NCBI GenBank assembly: GCA_016720565.1
Contig: JADKKJ010000001.1
Span: forward strand, 868,001 to 932,000
Source of the DNA: Chitinophagaceae bacterium
GTDB taxonomy: Bacteria > Bacteroidota > Bacteroidia > Chitinophagales > Chitinophagaceae
Direction of reading: 5' to 3'
Length of the DNA: 64,000 nt
In this document: in pieces, positions 44,134 through 52,064 of the stretch
Numbering within the stretch: the stretch's first letter is position 1
Layout of the letters: every line of letters begins with the position of its first letter
Made by a program: the position numbers and the translations under genes
Notes under the pieces: model-generated
Databases searched by the model: none
Told to the model about the DNA's origin: nothing
The model's input: the letters and a program-made list of their open reading frames with translations, nothing else

Positions 44134-46656
44134 ATGAACAAGCTCCGTTTATTTATTATCCCCCTTCTTTTGGCCTCCGCTATTACCCAGGGCCAAAGAC
44201 CCGATTCTACCCGGCCTTTTCCCGTTAGAAATGGCAATGGTCCCCGGGCATTCCGGGAAGTGATCACCGATAAAGCAAAAACCGATGAAGGACTGTTCAG
44301 GGTTCACAGGGTAGAGGATAAATGGTACTTTGAAATTCCCGATTCATTGCTGGGAAGGGATATCATGGTGGTGAACAGGATATCGAGGTCATCAGTAAAC
44401 GCGCCAAAAGCATTTGGCGGATATGCAGGAGATGAGATCAATGAATCTGTTATCCGTTTTGAAAAAGGCCCCAATAACAGGATCTTCCTGAGAGGTGTTT
44501 CCTATATGAATTTCTCCAAAGATTCCACCAGGGAAATGTTTCGCTCTGTTTCCAATTCGAATATCCAGCCTATATCAGCGGCATTTGATATAAAAGCACT
44601 TTCCAGGGATTCCACCGGATCGGTGATCGATGTTTCGGATTACCTTCTAAGTGATAATGACGTGGTTTCTTTTTCCTCTGTGCCCACTGGCATGACCGCA
44701 GTATTGGTAAGCAAAAGCAGCCTGCAGGCTGGATCGCTTCAATCAGATAAATCCTATATCAGCGGGATAAGGTCATACCCTGCGAACATAGAGGTGAAGA
44801 CCGTTAAAACTTATTTTAAAACTCCGGCGCAGGGAGCAGGTGCCGGGTTTACAGTTACTCAACCGGGAAGCCTTGGAAATATTACTTTAGAAATAAATAA
44901 TTCATTTGTATTGCTTCCTTCCACTCCAATGAGGCCAAGACTGGCAGATTCCAGGGTCGGATTCTTTTCGAGGAACTATACAGACTATGATGCGAATCCA
45001 CAGCGTGTGGAAACCACAACTATGATCGCGCGCTGGAGACTGGAGCCAAAAGAAGAGGATATGGAGAAATATCTTCGCGGTGAATTGGTGGAACCAAAGA
45101 AACCTATCATACTTTATATTGATCCGGCCACTCCAAAAAAATGGATCCCGTATTTGATGCAGGGGGTGAACGACTGGCAGGTTGCATTTGAAAAAGCAGG
45201 ATTTAAGAATGCCATTATGGGCAAGGAAGCCCCGGAGAATGATCCGGAGTGGAGCATTGAAGATTCAAGATATTCCGCCATTGTATATAAGCCATCCTCT
45301 GTGGAAAACGCTTATGGTCCAAGTGTTACCGATCCAAGAAGCGGCGAGATACTGGAAACGCATATTGGCTGGTTCCATAATGTGATGAAGTTGCTGCAGA
45401 ACTGGTATTTTATCCAGGCAGCAGCAATAGATCCAAGAGCCAGGACCATGAATTTCCATGACAGCCTGATGGGGCAATTGATACGGTTTGTTTCTTCCCA
45501 TGAAGTAGGACATACACTGGGGTTACTGCATAATTTCGGCTCATCTTCCACGGTGCCTGTAGAAAATCTTCGCAATAAAGCCTGGGTAGAAGAACATGGC
45601 CATACACCTTCTATCATGGATTATGCCCGCTTTAATTATGTAGCGCAGCCGGAAGATAAGATCAGTGAAAAAGGGATCTTTCCAAGAATAGGAGATTATG
45701 ATAACTGGGCCATTGAATGGGGTTATCGTTTCTTTCCACAATACAAAACGGCCATGGAAGAGAAGACCGCACTGGCTAAATGGACCTCTGAGAAACTGAC
45801 CAATCATCGTTTATGGTATGGATTCAATGGAGATGATCCACGCACACAAACGGAGGACCTGGGTGATGACGCGGTAAAAGCCAGCAATTATGGAATAAAG
45901 AATTTACAAAGGATACTGCCAAACCTGCTGGAATGGACAAAGGAAACCGGTGAGGATTATTCAAATCTCCGGGAGATTTATAATAACCTGGTTGGACAGT
46001 ATTCATTGTATATGGGTCATGTAAGCAGGGCTATTGGTGGAATAATGGAAACCGGAAAGACCGTAGATGATAAGGGGGCCGTTTTTGAGCAGGTGCCAAA
46101 AGCCAAACAAAAAGATGCGGTGGATTTTTTCAACAAACAATTATTTTCAACCCCCACCTGGCTGATCGATCCGAATGTTTTGAACAGGTTGGGTACTTCT
46201 CCGATCACCCTGGTTGGCATTCAGCAGGACAATGTGCTGGGTCGTTTGCTCAGCACCCGTACCATGGGCAGGATGCTGGAAGCGGAAGCAGCTGTTGGCT
46301 CCAACGCCTATACGGTGGTTGAAATGCTGGAAGATCTTAAGAAAGGGATATGGTCGGAACTGGCCAGTCGCAAACCAGTTGACATTTATCGTCGTAATCT
46401 TCAGAAATCATATGTCAATACATTAACAAGTATTGTTAACCCTGCTCCGCCCCAGTCGTCTAATATCGGGGGCCTGGTTTTCACGGTTAGTAATGGTTCT
46501 GAGAAAACGGATGTAAGAAGCATTGTAAGGGCGCATTTGGCCAGTTTAAGGGCTGAGATCGCCCGAGCCATTCCATCAGTTACAGACCCACTGACCAGAT
46601 ATCATCTGCAAGATGTTCAATACAGGATAGCTAAAGCGCTGAATCCTAAAGAATGA
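44134..46656 (+). CDS. Secreted zinc-dependent metalloprotease (DUF5117/DUF5118, met-zincin type)
   Basis: An 840-residue protein with a signal peptide (1-20, ITQGQ). The order resembles the DUF5118 - DUF5117 - met-zincin family. The first part (LLGRDIMVVNRISR, SVNAPKAFGGYAGDEINESV) is DUF5118/5117-like, then the catalytic segment SSHEVGHTLGLLHNFG near residue 455 gives the HExxHxxGxxH zinc motif with metzincin-type third His, and SIMDYARFNYVAQPED is the Met-turn. Family members are envelope proteases of Bacteroidota whose substrates are unknown. Its location between infC and rpmI is unusual. It has terminators on both sides. Confidence 0.85.
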   Translation: MNKLRLFIIPLLLASAITQGQRPDSTRPFPVRNGNGPRAFREVITDKAKTDEGLFRVHRVEDKWYFEIPDSLLGRDIMVVNRISRSSVNAPKAFGGYAGDEINESVIRFEKGPNNRIFLRGVSYMNFSKDSTREMFRSVSNSNIQPISAAFDIKALSRDSTGSVIDVSDYLLSDNDVVSFSSVPTGMTAVLVSKSSLQAGSLQSDKSYISGIRSYPANIEVKTVKTYFKTPAQGAGAGFTVTQPGSLGNITLEINNSFVLLPSTPMRPRLADSRVGFFSRNYTDYDANPQRVETTTMIARWRLEPKEEDMEKYLRGELVEPKKPIILYIDPATPKKWIPYLMQGVNDWQVAFEKAGFKNAIMGKEAPENDPEWSIEDSRYSAIVYKPSSVENAYGPSVTDPRSGEILETHIGWFHNVMKLLQNWYFIQAAAIDPRARTMNFHDSLMGQLIRFVSSHEVGHTLGLLHNFGSSSTVPVENLRNKAWVEEHGHTPSIMDYARFNYVAQPEDKISEKGIFPRIGDYDNWAIEWGYRFFPQYKTAMEEKTALAKWTSEKLTNHRLWYGFNGDDPRTQTEDLGDDAVKASNYGIKNLQRILPNLLEWTKETGEDYSNLREIYNNLVGQYSLYMGHVSRAIGGIMETGKTVDDKGAVFEQVPKAKQKDAVDFFNKQLFSTPTWLIDPNVLNRLGTSPITLVGIQQDNVLGRLLSTRTMGRMLEAEAAVGSNAYTVVEMLEDLKKGIWSELASRKPVDIYRRNLQKSYVNTLTSIVNPAPPQSSNIGGLVFTVSNGSEKTDVRSIVRAHLASLRAEIARAIPSVTDPLTRYHLQDVQYRIAKALNPKE

Positions 46657-46695
46657 TAACGATTATATCAAATTAACTAAAGAGCAGGTCTTTAC

Positions 46696-46727
46696 CTATA
46701 AAACAGGGAGCTCTCCCTGTTTTATAG
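46696..46727 (+). terminator. Terminator after the metalloprotease gene
   Basis: A 14-bp perfect stem CTATAAAACAGGGA/TCCCTGTTTTATAG with loop GCTC. It separates the metalloprotease from rpmI. Confidence 0.75.
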
Positions 46728-46758
46728 TTTGTGGTATAGGCAATTAGCCTTATCTTTG
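46728..46758 (+). promoter_or_regulatory. Complete Bacteroidota promoter for rpmI-rplT
   Basis: TTTG at 46728-46731 and TATCTTTG at 46751-46758 with a 19-nt spacer, an exact consensus promoter. It begins immediately after the terminator of the previous gene and drives a leader of about 100 nt. Confidence 0.75.
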
Positions 46759-46765
46759 CAACCCG

Positions 46766-46865
46766 TTTGAAAAAGCGGTGTTCTTCAAGAACATATTCCT
46801 GAAGAGGCTCGATAAAGGTCCCCCTGTGGGGAATGCCTCAAAGGTTAATTCAAAACAAGGTTAAA
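46766..46865 (+). promoter_or_regulatory. Structured leader RNA before rpmI (candidate ribosomal protein leader)
   Basis: A hairpin GTTCT-TCA-AGAAC is at 46780-46792. A second element has outer stem GAGGC/GCCTC (46804-46808 with 46835-46839), an asymmetric internal loop of TCGATAAAGG against AT, and inner stem TCCCC/GGGGA capped by CTGT (46819-46832). In many bacteria L20 represses its own operon by binding such leaders upstream of infC or rpmI. Here the position fits that idea; L20 as the ligand is inference. Confidence 0.6.
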
Positions 46866-47063
46866 ATGCCTAAGGTAAAAACAAACTCCAGTGCCAAGAA
46901 GCGCTTCAAAGTAACCGCTACCGGCAAGATCACGCACCAGAAAAGCTTCAAGCGTCACATCCTGACCAAGAAGTCAAAGAAAAGAAAAAGAGCAATGAAC
47001 AAAGATGGCGTAGTTGCCAAAGCGAACATGGATTTCGTGAAAAGACTGCTTCGCCTGAAATAA
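46866..47063 (+). CDS. rpmI: 50S ribosomal protein L35
   Basis: A 65-residue basic protein from the ATG at 46866. It starts MPKVKTNSSAKKRFKVTATGKI and has the HILTKKSKKRKR motif of L35. Longer in-frame starts upstream fall in the structured leader and are not likely. rplT follows 66 bases later, the standard pair. Confidence 0.96.
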   Translation: MPKVKTNSSAKKRFKVTATGKITHQKSFKRHILTKKSKKRKRAMNKDGVVAKANMDFVKRLLRLK

Positions 47064-47129
47064 TCTTTCCGCGGGGAAAGATATTCAGGATGTTCTAAAC
47101 TCTAAACTCTCAACTCTAAACTATTAAAG

Positions 47130-47477
47130 ATGCCTCGTTCAAAAAATGCTGCCGCCAGTAAGGCACGCAGGAAAAAAATATTAAAGCAAGCCAAAGGATT
47201 TTATGGCAAACGTAAGAATGTATATACCGTAGCCAAGAATGTAGTGGAAAAGGGTATGGCTTATATGTTTGTTGGCCGTAAACTAAAGAAAAGAGAATAC
47301 CGTACGCTCTGGATCGCCCGTATCAACGCGGCGGTTAGGGAAGAAGGTATGAACTATTCTGAGTTCATCAACAAACTTCAGAAAAAAGGGATCACGCTTG
47401 ACCGTAAGGTATTGGCTGACCTGGCTATGAACCATCCTGAGACCTTTAAAGGCCTGGTAGCTTCCGTAAAAGCATAA
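47130..47477 (+). CDS. rplT: 50S ribosomal protein L20
   Basis: A 115-residue rRNA-binding protein needed early in 50S assembly, of normal length. The N-terminal basic tail (ASKARRKKILKQAKGFYGKR) and the globular part (RTLWIARINAAVREEGMNYS) are both present. In other bacteria it also represses the rpmI-rplT mRNA, which makes the leader before rpmI a plausible target. A strong terminator follows. Confidence 0.97.
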   Translation: MPRSKNAAASKARRKKILKQAKGFYGKRKNVYTVAKNVVEKGMAYMFVGRKLKKREYRTLWIARINAAVREEGMNYSEFINKLQKKGITLDRKVLADLAMNHPETFKGLVASVKA

Positions 47478-47493
47478 TGTTATTTACCGCTAT

Positions 47494-47524
47494 AAAAAAA
47501 GCCGGCTTTTGCCGGCTTTTTTTT
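47494..47524 (+). terminator. Rho-independent terminator after rplT
   Basis: Stem AAAAAAGCCGGC/GCCGGCTTTTTT with loop TTTT and a long T-run. Confidence 0.9.
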
Positions 47525-47544
47525 GTTTGTATAGGTCATGCTCT

Positions 47545-47916
47545 TTAGAATCCGGGTTTGCCATAGAGAAAAATAAAACTGGTCATTCCCAGCATTAGTC
47601 CAAAAGACTTCATTACCGGGGCATAATCGCCACCTTCCAGCGGTGAAAGCAGGAACCAGAATATCGCACCTACCCCGATCTCGGTAAGCAGCAGGGTCCA
47701 GCGCGCCTTCTCATCCTTCACCTGGAATAGCTCGATCCCCTTTATATATCCGAAAACAGAGGCAAATACGCCTGCTACACCAAACAAAACGATAAAGGTT
47801 ACGCTGGTATAGAACCTGCCTTTCCAAACGGCGATAAAAATGTCGAAAACACTGGCGATAACGAATAAAAGGAGGGCGATCCCGATAACGTAGGCAATGG
47901 CTTTAAGGGTGGTCAT
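47545..47916 (-). CDS. Small integral membrane protein of unknown function
   Basis: A 123-residue protein with four hydrophobic segments (about 4-24, 36-56, 70-90 and 98-118) and short charged loops such as KDEKARWT. No signature motif. It probably sits in the inner membrane. I recognise no named family. The rplT terminator lies 21 bases from its end and may serve both strands. Confidence 0.6.
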   Translation of the reverse strand: MTTLKAIAYVIGIALLLFVIASVFDIFIAVWKGRFYTSVTFIVLFGVAGVFASVFGYIKGIELFQVKDEKARWTLLLTEIGVGAIFWFLLSPLEGGDYAPVMKSFGLMLGMTSFIFLYGKPGF

Positions 47917-47940
47917 AATGGAAAGTAGTAAAATATAGAC

Positions 47941-47970
47941 AAAAAAATACCCCGTTATCCGGGGTATTTT
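47941..47970 (-). terminator. Terminator of the small gene at 47989-48144
   Basis: Stem AAATACCCCG/CGGGGTATTT with loop TTATC. On the minus strand the T-rich tract follows the stem, 19 bases after the stop of that gene. Confidence 0.7.
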
Positions 47971-47988
47971 AAATAAGATCGTGGGTTA

Positions 47989-48144
47989 TCACATTATGTC
48001 CATAGCCTTCACAAAACTGGTGGTTTGGAAGGGCAGGATCAGGGTCAACCATTCCCAATGACTATAAATAGCAAAGATCAGAGCGGCTGTGCTGGCCAGG
48101 AAAACCAGCCACCAGATTCCGCGATATTTTTTGGTTTGCTCCAT
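47989..48144 (-). CDS. Small membrane protein (51 residues)
   Basis: From the ATG at 48144 the product is MEQTKKYRGIWWLVFLASTA and on through one or two hydrophobic segments (11-30 and 33-45). A longer in-frame start exists, but it overlaps the -7 box at 48161-48168. The box, the consistent start and the downstream terminator all support a real gene. The function is unknown. Confidence 0.55.
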   Translation of the reverse strand: MEQTKKYRGIWWLVFLASTAALIFAIYSHWEWLTLILPFQTTSFVKAMDIM

Positions 48145-48160
48145 TGCAAAAAGATTTTTG

Positions 48161-48168
48161 CAAAAATA
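48161..48168 (-). promoter_or_regulatory. -7 promoter box TATTTTTG for the 51-residue gene
   Basis: CAAAAATA on the plus strand reads TATTTTTG on the minus strand, an exact TAnnTTTG match 16 nt before the ATG at 48144. Confidence 0.45.
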
Positions 48169-48334
48169 AGGGAGAGAAGGTTCTTGGAAAAATACATTAT
48201 CCAGAGCCATGATGTTCATAACTTTAGATACAAAATCAAAATAAAATTACCACAGATTGCGGTTCTTTTTTATTTTCGTATATAATGTGTATTTAACACA
48301 CAAATAATCTGGATATCCAGTACTAACGATTGAG

Positions 48335-51040
48335 ATGAATTTACAGTTTTATTTACGATACCATACCCGATATGGCCAGAGCTTATGGGTATCTGGTAAC
48401 CTGGAGGAATTGGGTAATGGTGACCCCGCCCGGGCTCTTGCCATGAACTACCTGAATGATGAATTCTGGACGGCTACCATTGATATAAGGAAAAAGGATA
48501 TTCCTGAAAAGACCTGGTACAAGTATTACCTGAAAAATGAAGATGGTGAATTGCTGGCTGAATGGGGCCAGGACCGGTTCCTGGATCTTGCCGCAAAGAA
48601 TACCACTGAACTTCAACTTATCGATACCTGGAATTACGCGGGAGAGTTTGAGAATGCATTTTTCACCGCCCCCTTCCAGCGGGTTTTATTAAAACAACCC
48701 CGGCCCAAATCAAGATCTGGTTCAGATAAGAACCCCACGCATATTTTCAAAGCTAAAGCCCCTTTGCTGAAAAAAAATGAGGTCCTCTGTCTCATTGGTT
48801 CCGGTGAGAAACTGGGTGACTGGAAAACAGAACAGCCCTTGCTGATGAAAAAAGAGGATGGCGACAGTAACTGGTGGAGTATCCGGCTGGACCTTTCCGG
48901 AGAAGTGCTTCCATTGGCTTATAAATATGGCATCTACAAGGTGCAGGATAAAACATTCATCCAATTCGAGAACGGTAACAACCGCCTTCTTCAGAATGAA
49001 GGAAGCAGGAAAAAGCTGGTGACCCTGCACGATGGTTTCGCGCGTTTTGCCAATGACAGCTGGAAAGGAGCGGGGCTTGCGATTCCGGTATTCAGTTTAA
49101 GAAGCAGGGAAAGTTTTGGCGTTGGCGAATTCAGTGATATTAAACTGCTGGTAGATTGGGCAAGGCATACAGGATTAAAACTGGTGCAGTTGCTTCCGGT
49201 GAATGATACCATGTCTAATTTCAGCTGGCGGGATTCCTATCCCTACTCTGCTATTTCTGCCTTTGCCCTTCACCCGCTGTATATCAACCTGTGGAAGGTG
49301 GCAGGAAAAAATTTTAAATCTCAGTTAAGTTCACTCTACGATAAACAGGAAGAATTGAATTCACTTGCTGAAGTGGATTATGAGGCGGTTATGAAGATCA
49401 AGTGGGTAGTATTGCAACAACTCTATGAAGTAATGGGAGAGGAATGCCTGGTATCTGAAGATTACCTGCAGTTCTTCCATGAAAATAAAGGCTGGCTGGA
49501 ACCTTATGCCGCTTTCTGTCATCTCCGTGATAAATATGGCAGCGCGGAATTCAATAAATGGGCAACCAACAGCCAGTACGACCGCCTGACCATTGAAAAA
49601 TTATGTTCATCAAGGTCATCCATCCGGAAAAAAATTGCCTTTTATTATTTTGTCCAATATCACCTCCATCTGCAATTGCAGGAGGCTGTAGATTATGCGC
49701 ATAAAAGAGGTGTAGTGATCAAAGGGGATATTCCGATCGGTATTTCCCGTAATAGTTGTGATGCCTGGGTGAACCCGGGACTTTACAATATGGAATGGCA
49801 GGCTGGGGCTCCGCCTGATGATTTCGCCGCGGTAGGCCAGAACTGGGGTTTTCCCACTTACAACTGGAAAAAAATGCAGGAGGATGATTTCTCCTGGTGG
49901 AAACAACGGTTTGAACAAATGAGCCGTTATTTCGATGCATTCAGGATCGATCATATCCTTGGATTTTTCCGGATCTGGAGCATTCCCGTACATGCCATAC
50001 AGGGTATCATGGGAAGGTTTGTTCCCTGTTTGCCCGTACACATCAATGAATTTGGAGAGAAAGGCATCTGGTTCGATTACCAACGCTATTGCCGGCCGTT
50101 TATCAACGACCAGGTGATCGAAGAATTGATCCCTGAACTCAGCGCAGAACAAAGAGAGATATTTTTCATTGCCAATAAGTTTGATGGGTATGACCTGGCA
50201 CCGGCATTTCAAACACAGGCGGAAATAGAAATGTATTTTTCGGAACAGGAACAGCATGAAGAAAATGAAAGGCTGAAGCAGGGATTATTCAATGTGGTAG
50301 CCAATGTGATCTTATTTGAAGAAGAAGGATCACAGGGAGAAAAATACCATTTCAGGATCGCAATGGATAAGACCATTTCATTCCGCTACCTGGATGAACA
50401 GAATAAGCAAAAGCTGAAAGACCTTTATGTAGATTATTTCTTCCGTCGCCAGGATGATTTCTGGTACAGGGAGGCCATGCATCGCTTACCTCAATTAAAG
50501 GGCGCTACCAATATGCTGGTTTGCGGAGAGGACCTGGGTATGGTTCCGCATTGTGTACCCGATGTGATGAACCAGTTGGGTATACTCAGCCTGGAGATCC
50601 AGCGCATGCCCAAGGATCCTAAAAAAGAATTCTTCCACCCGGATGATGCGCCCTATATGTCTGTGATCACACCATCTACGCATGATATGAGCACAATAAG
50701 GGGATGGTGGGAAGAGAACCGCGAAAAGACCCGTCGTTTTTATAATGATATTCTCAACCAATGGGGCGAAGCGCCATTTTACTGTGAAGCCTGGATCAAC
50801 CGGGCCATAGTATTGCAGCACCTTTATTCACCAGCCATGTGGAGCATTTTCCAGCTGCAGGATATCATGGGTATGAGCGAAAGACTTCGCCGTGATAACC
50901 CACAGGAGGAAAGGATCAATAACCCCGCAAACCCAAAGCATTACTGGCAATACCGTATGCATATGAGCCTGGAAGACCTCATGAAAGCAGATGAGTTTAA
51001 TGAGGAACTCAAAGGCTATGTTGAAAATAGTGGTCGCTAG
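48335..51040 (+). CDS. malQ: 4-alpha-glucanotransferase with tandem starch-binding domains
   Basis: A 901-residue GH77 enzyme that moves alpha-1,4-glucan segments between chains, releasing glucose from maltose and maltodextrins. Two CBM20-type domains come first (about 1-100 and 125-235: SLWVSGNLEELGNGD and VLCLIGSGEKLGDWK). The GH77 barrel follows with LQLLPVNDT-like strand KLVQLLPVND, GDIPIGISRNSCDAW, FDAFRIDHILGFFRIW (nucleophile Asp) and VCGEDLGMVP (acid Glu) and THDMSTIRGW. The layout is that of plant DPE2 and Bacteroidota MalQ, larger than E. coli MalQ. No signal peptide, so cytoplasmic. The epimerase gene starts 13 bases later with its own promoter. Confidence 0.93.
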   Translation: MNLQFYLRYHTRYGQSLWVSGNLEELGNGDPARALAMNYLNDEFWTATIDIRKKDIPEKTWYKYYLKNEDGELLAEWGQDRFLDLAAKNTTELQLIDTWNYAGEFENAFFTAPFQRVLLKQPRPKSRSGSDKNPTHIFKAKAPLLKKNEVLCLIGSGEKLGDWKTEQPLLMKKEDGDSNWWSIRLDLSGEVLPLAYKYGIYKVQDKTFIQFENGNNRLLQNEGSRKKLVTLHDGFARFANDSWKGAGLAIPVFSLRSRESFGVGEFSDIKLLVDWARHTGLKLVQLLPVNDTMSNFSWRDSYPYSAISAFALHPLYINLWKVAGKNFKSQLSSLYDKQEELNSLAEVDYEAVMKIKWVVLQQLYEVMGEECLVSEDYLQFFHENKGWLEPYAAFCHLRDKYGSAEFNKWATNSQYDRLTIEKLCSSRSSIRKKIAFYYFVQYHLHLQLQEAVDYAHKRGVVIKGDIPIGISRNSCDAWVNPGLYNMEWQAGAPPDDFAAVGQNWGFPTYNWKKMQEDDFSWWKQRFEQMSRYFDAFRIDHILGFFRIWSIPVHAIQGIMGRFVPCLPVHINEFGEKGIWFDYQRYCRPFINDQVIEELIPELSAEQREIFFIANKFDGYDLAPAFQTQAEIEMYFSEQEQHEENERLKQGLFNVVANVILFEEEGSQGEKYHFRIAMDKTISFRYLDEQNKQKLKDLYVDYFFRRQDDFWYREAMHRLPQLKGATNMLVCGEDLGMVPHCVPDVMNQLGILSLEIQRMPKDPKKEFFHPDDAPYMSVITPSTHDMSTIRGWWEENREKTRRFYNDILNQWGEAPFYCEAWINRAIVLQHLYSPAMWSIFQLQDIMGMSERLRRDNPQEERINNPANPKHYWQYRMHMSLEDLMKADEFNEELKGYVENSGR

Positions 51041-51049
51041 TTATCTTTG
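51021..51049 (+). promoter_or_regulatory. Promoter for the dipeptide epimerase gene, overlapping the malQ stop
   Basis: TTG at 51021-51023 and TATCTTTG at 51042-51049 are separated by 18 nt. The box ends 4 nt before the ATG at 51054, so the mRNA is probably leaderless. The -33 element lies inside malQ. Confidence 0.6.
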
Positions 51050-51053
51050 ATCC

Positions 51054-52064
51054 ATGAAAGTTAATTACCGGGCGCACAATCTGAAGTTCAGGTATCCATT
51101 TACCATTTCAAAAGGCACCAAGACACATCAGCCTACGCTGATAGTAGAACTGGAACACATGGGTATTAAGGGGTACGGAGAGGCATGCGCCATTGCCTAC
51201 TATAATATTCCTGTTGAAAAAATGATCAGCGACCTGGAAGAAAAAAGAACGCTGATCGAAAAATTTGCTTTTACAGATCCTGAACGGTACTGGCATTACC
51301 TGCATCACCTTATACCGCAGAATAATTTTTTGGTATGCGCGCTGGATATAGCGGCCTGGGATCTTTTTGGCAAGCTGAAAAGAAAAAAATTATACGAACT
51401 CTGGGGAGGCGATATTTCTAAAAACCCTGTTTGCGATTACACCATCGGTATTGACAGTATGGAAAAAATGCTGGCCAAGATGAAGGAAAAACCCTGGCCT
51501 ATTTATAAGATCAAAGTAGGTACCGCCAATGACCTTGAGATCATTAAAACCTTAAGGGAAAATACGGCTGCTGTCTTCCGGGTGGACGCCAATGCCGCCT
51601 GGGACCTTGAAACTGCTTTACAACTGATCCCGCAATTAAAAGAACTGGGCGTGGAATTCGTAGAGCAACCCCTGGCAAAAGACAATTGGGAAGACATGAA
51701 GGTTCTATATAAAGAATCTCCATTACCGCTTTATGCGGACGAAGCCTGTGTGTTAGAATCAGATGTAGAAAAATGCAAAGATCATTTTCATGGCATCAAT
51801 ATCAAACTCACCAAATGCAGCGGACTTACTCCTGCGCGGAGGATGATAAAGAAAGCCAGGGAACTGGACCTGAAAGTAATGGTAGGTTGCATGAATGAAT
51901 CAACCGTAGGTTCCGCGGCTATCGCGCATCTCCTTCCATTTATAGACCATGTAGATATGGATGGACCCCTTCTCCTGGAAGAAGACGTAGCCACCGGAAT
52001 TACCTATGACCATGGAAAGATCGGTTATGGTGCAGGTTATGGCCTTGGCATTACCATATCCTGA
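51054..52064 (+). CDS. Dipeptide epimerase (enolase superfamily)
   Basis: A 336-residue enolase-superfamily enzyme of the muconate lactonising group. Catalytic Lys residues are in YKIKVG (152 and 154) and IKLTK (251 or 254). Metal ligands are Asp178 (RVDANAAW), Glu204 (VEQP) and Asp229 (YADEA). GCMNESTVGSAA near residue 280 is typical of L-Ala-D/L-Glu-type dipeptide epimerases, which recycle murein peptides. The exact dipeptide is not predictable here. The 3' end overlaps the convergent M13 peptidase gene by 14 bases. Confidence 0.88.
   Translation: MKVNYRAHNLKFRYPFTISKGTKTHQPTLIVELEHMGIKGYGEACAIAYYNIPVEKMISDLEEKRTLIEKFAFTDPERYWHYLHHLIPQNNFLVCALDIAAWDLFGKLKRKKLYELWGGDISKNPVCDYTIGIDSMEKMLAKMKEKPWPIYKIKVGTANDLEIIKTLRENTAAVFRVDANAAWDLETALQLIPQLKELGVEFVEQPLAKDNWEDMKVLYKESPLPLYADEACVLESDVEKCKDHFHGINIKLTKCSGLTPARRMIKKARELDLKVMVGCMNESTVGSAAIAHLLPFIDHVDMDGPLLLEEDVATGITYDHGKIGYGAGYGLGITIS

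Noticed and set aside
46696..46727. Inverted repeat of an insertion sequence
   Set aside because: It is a single perfect hairpin just after a stop codon, with no transposase or matching partner, so a terminator explains it.
49616..50257. 213-codon minus-strand ORF inside malQ
   Set aside because: It is antisense to the GH77 catalytic core. No start context, promoter box or known motif supports it.
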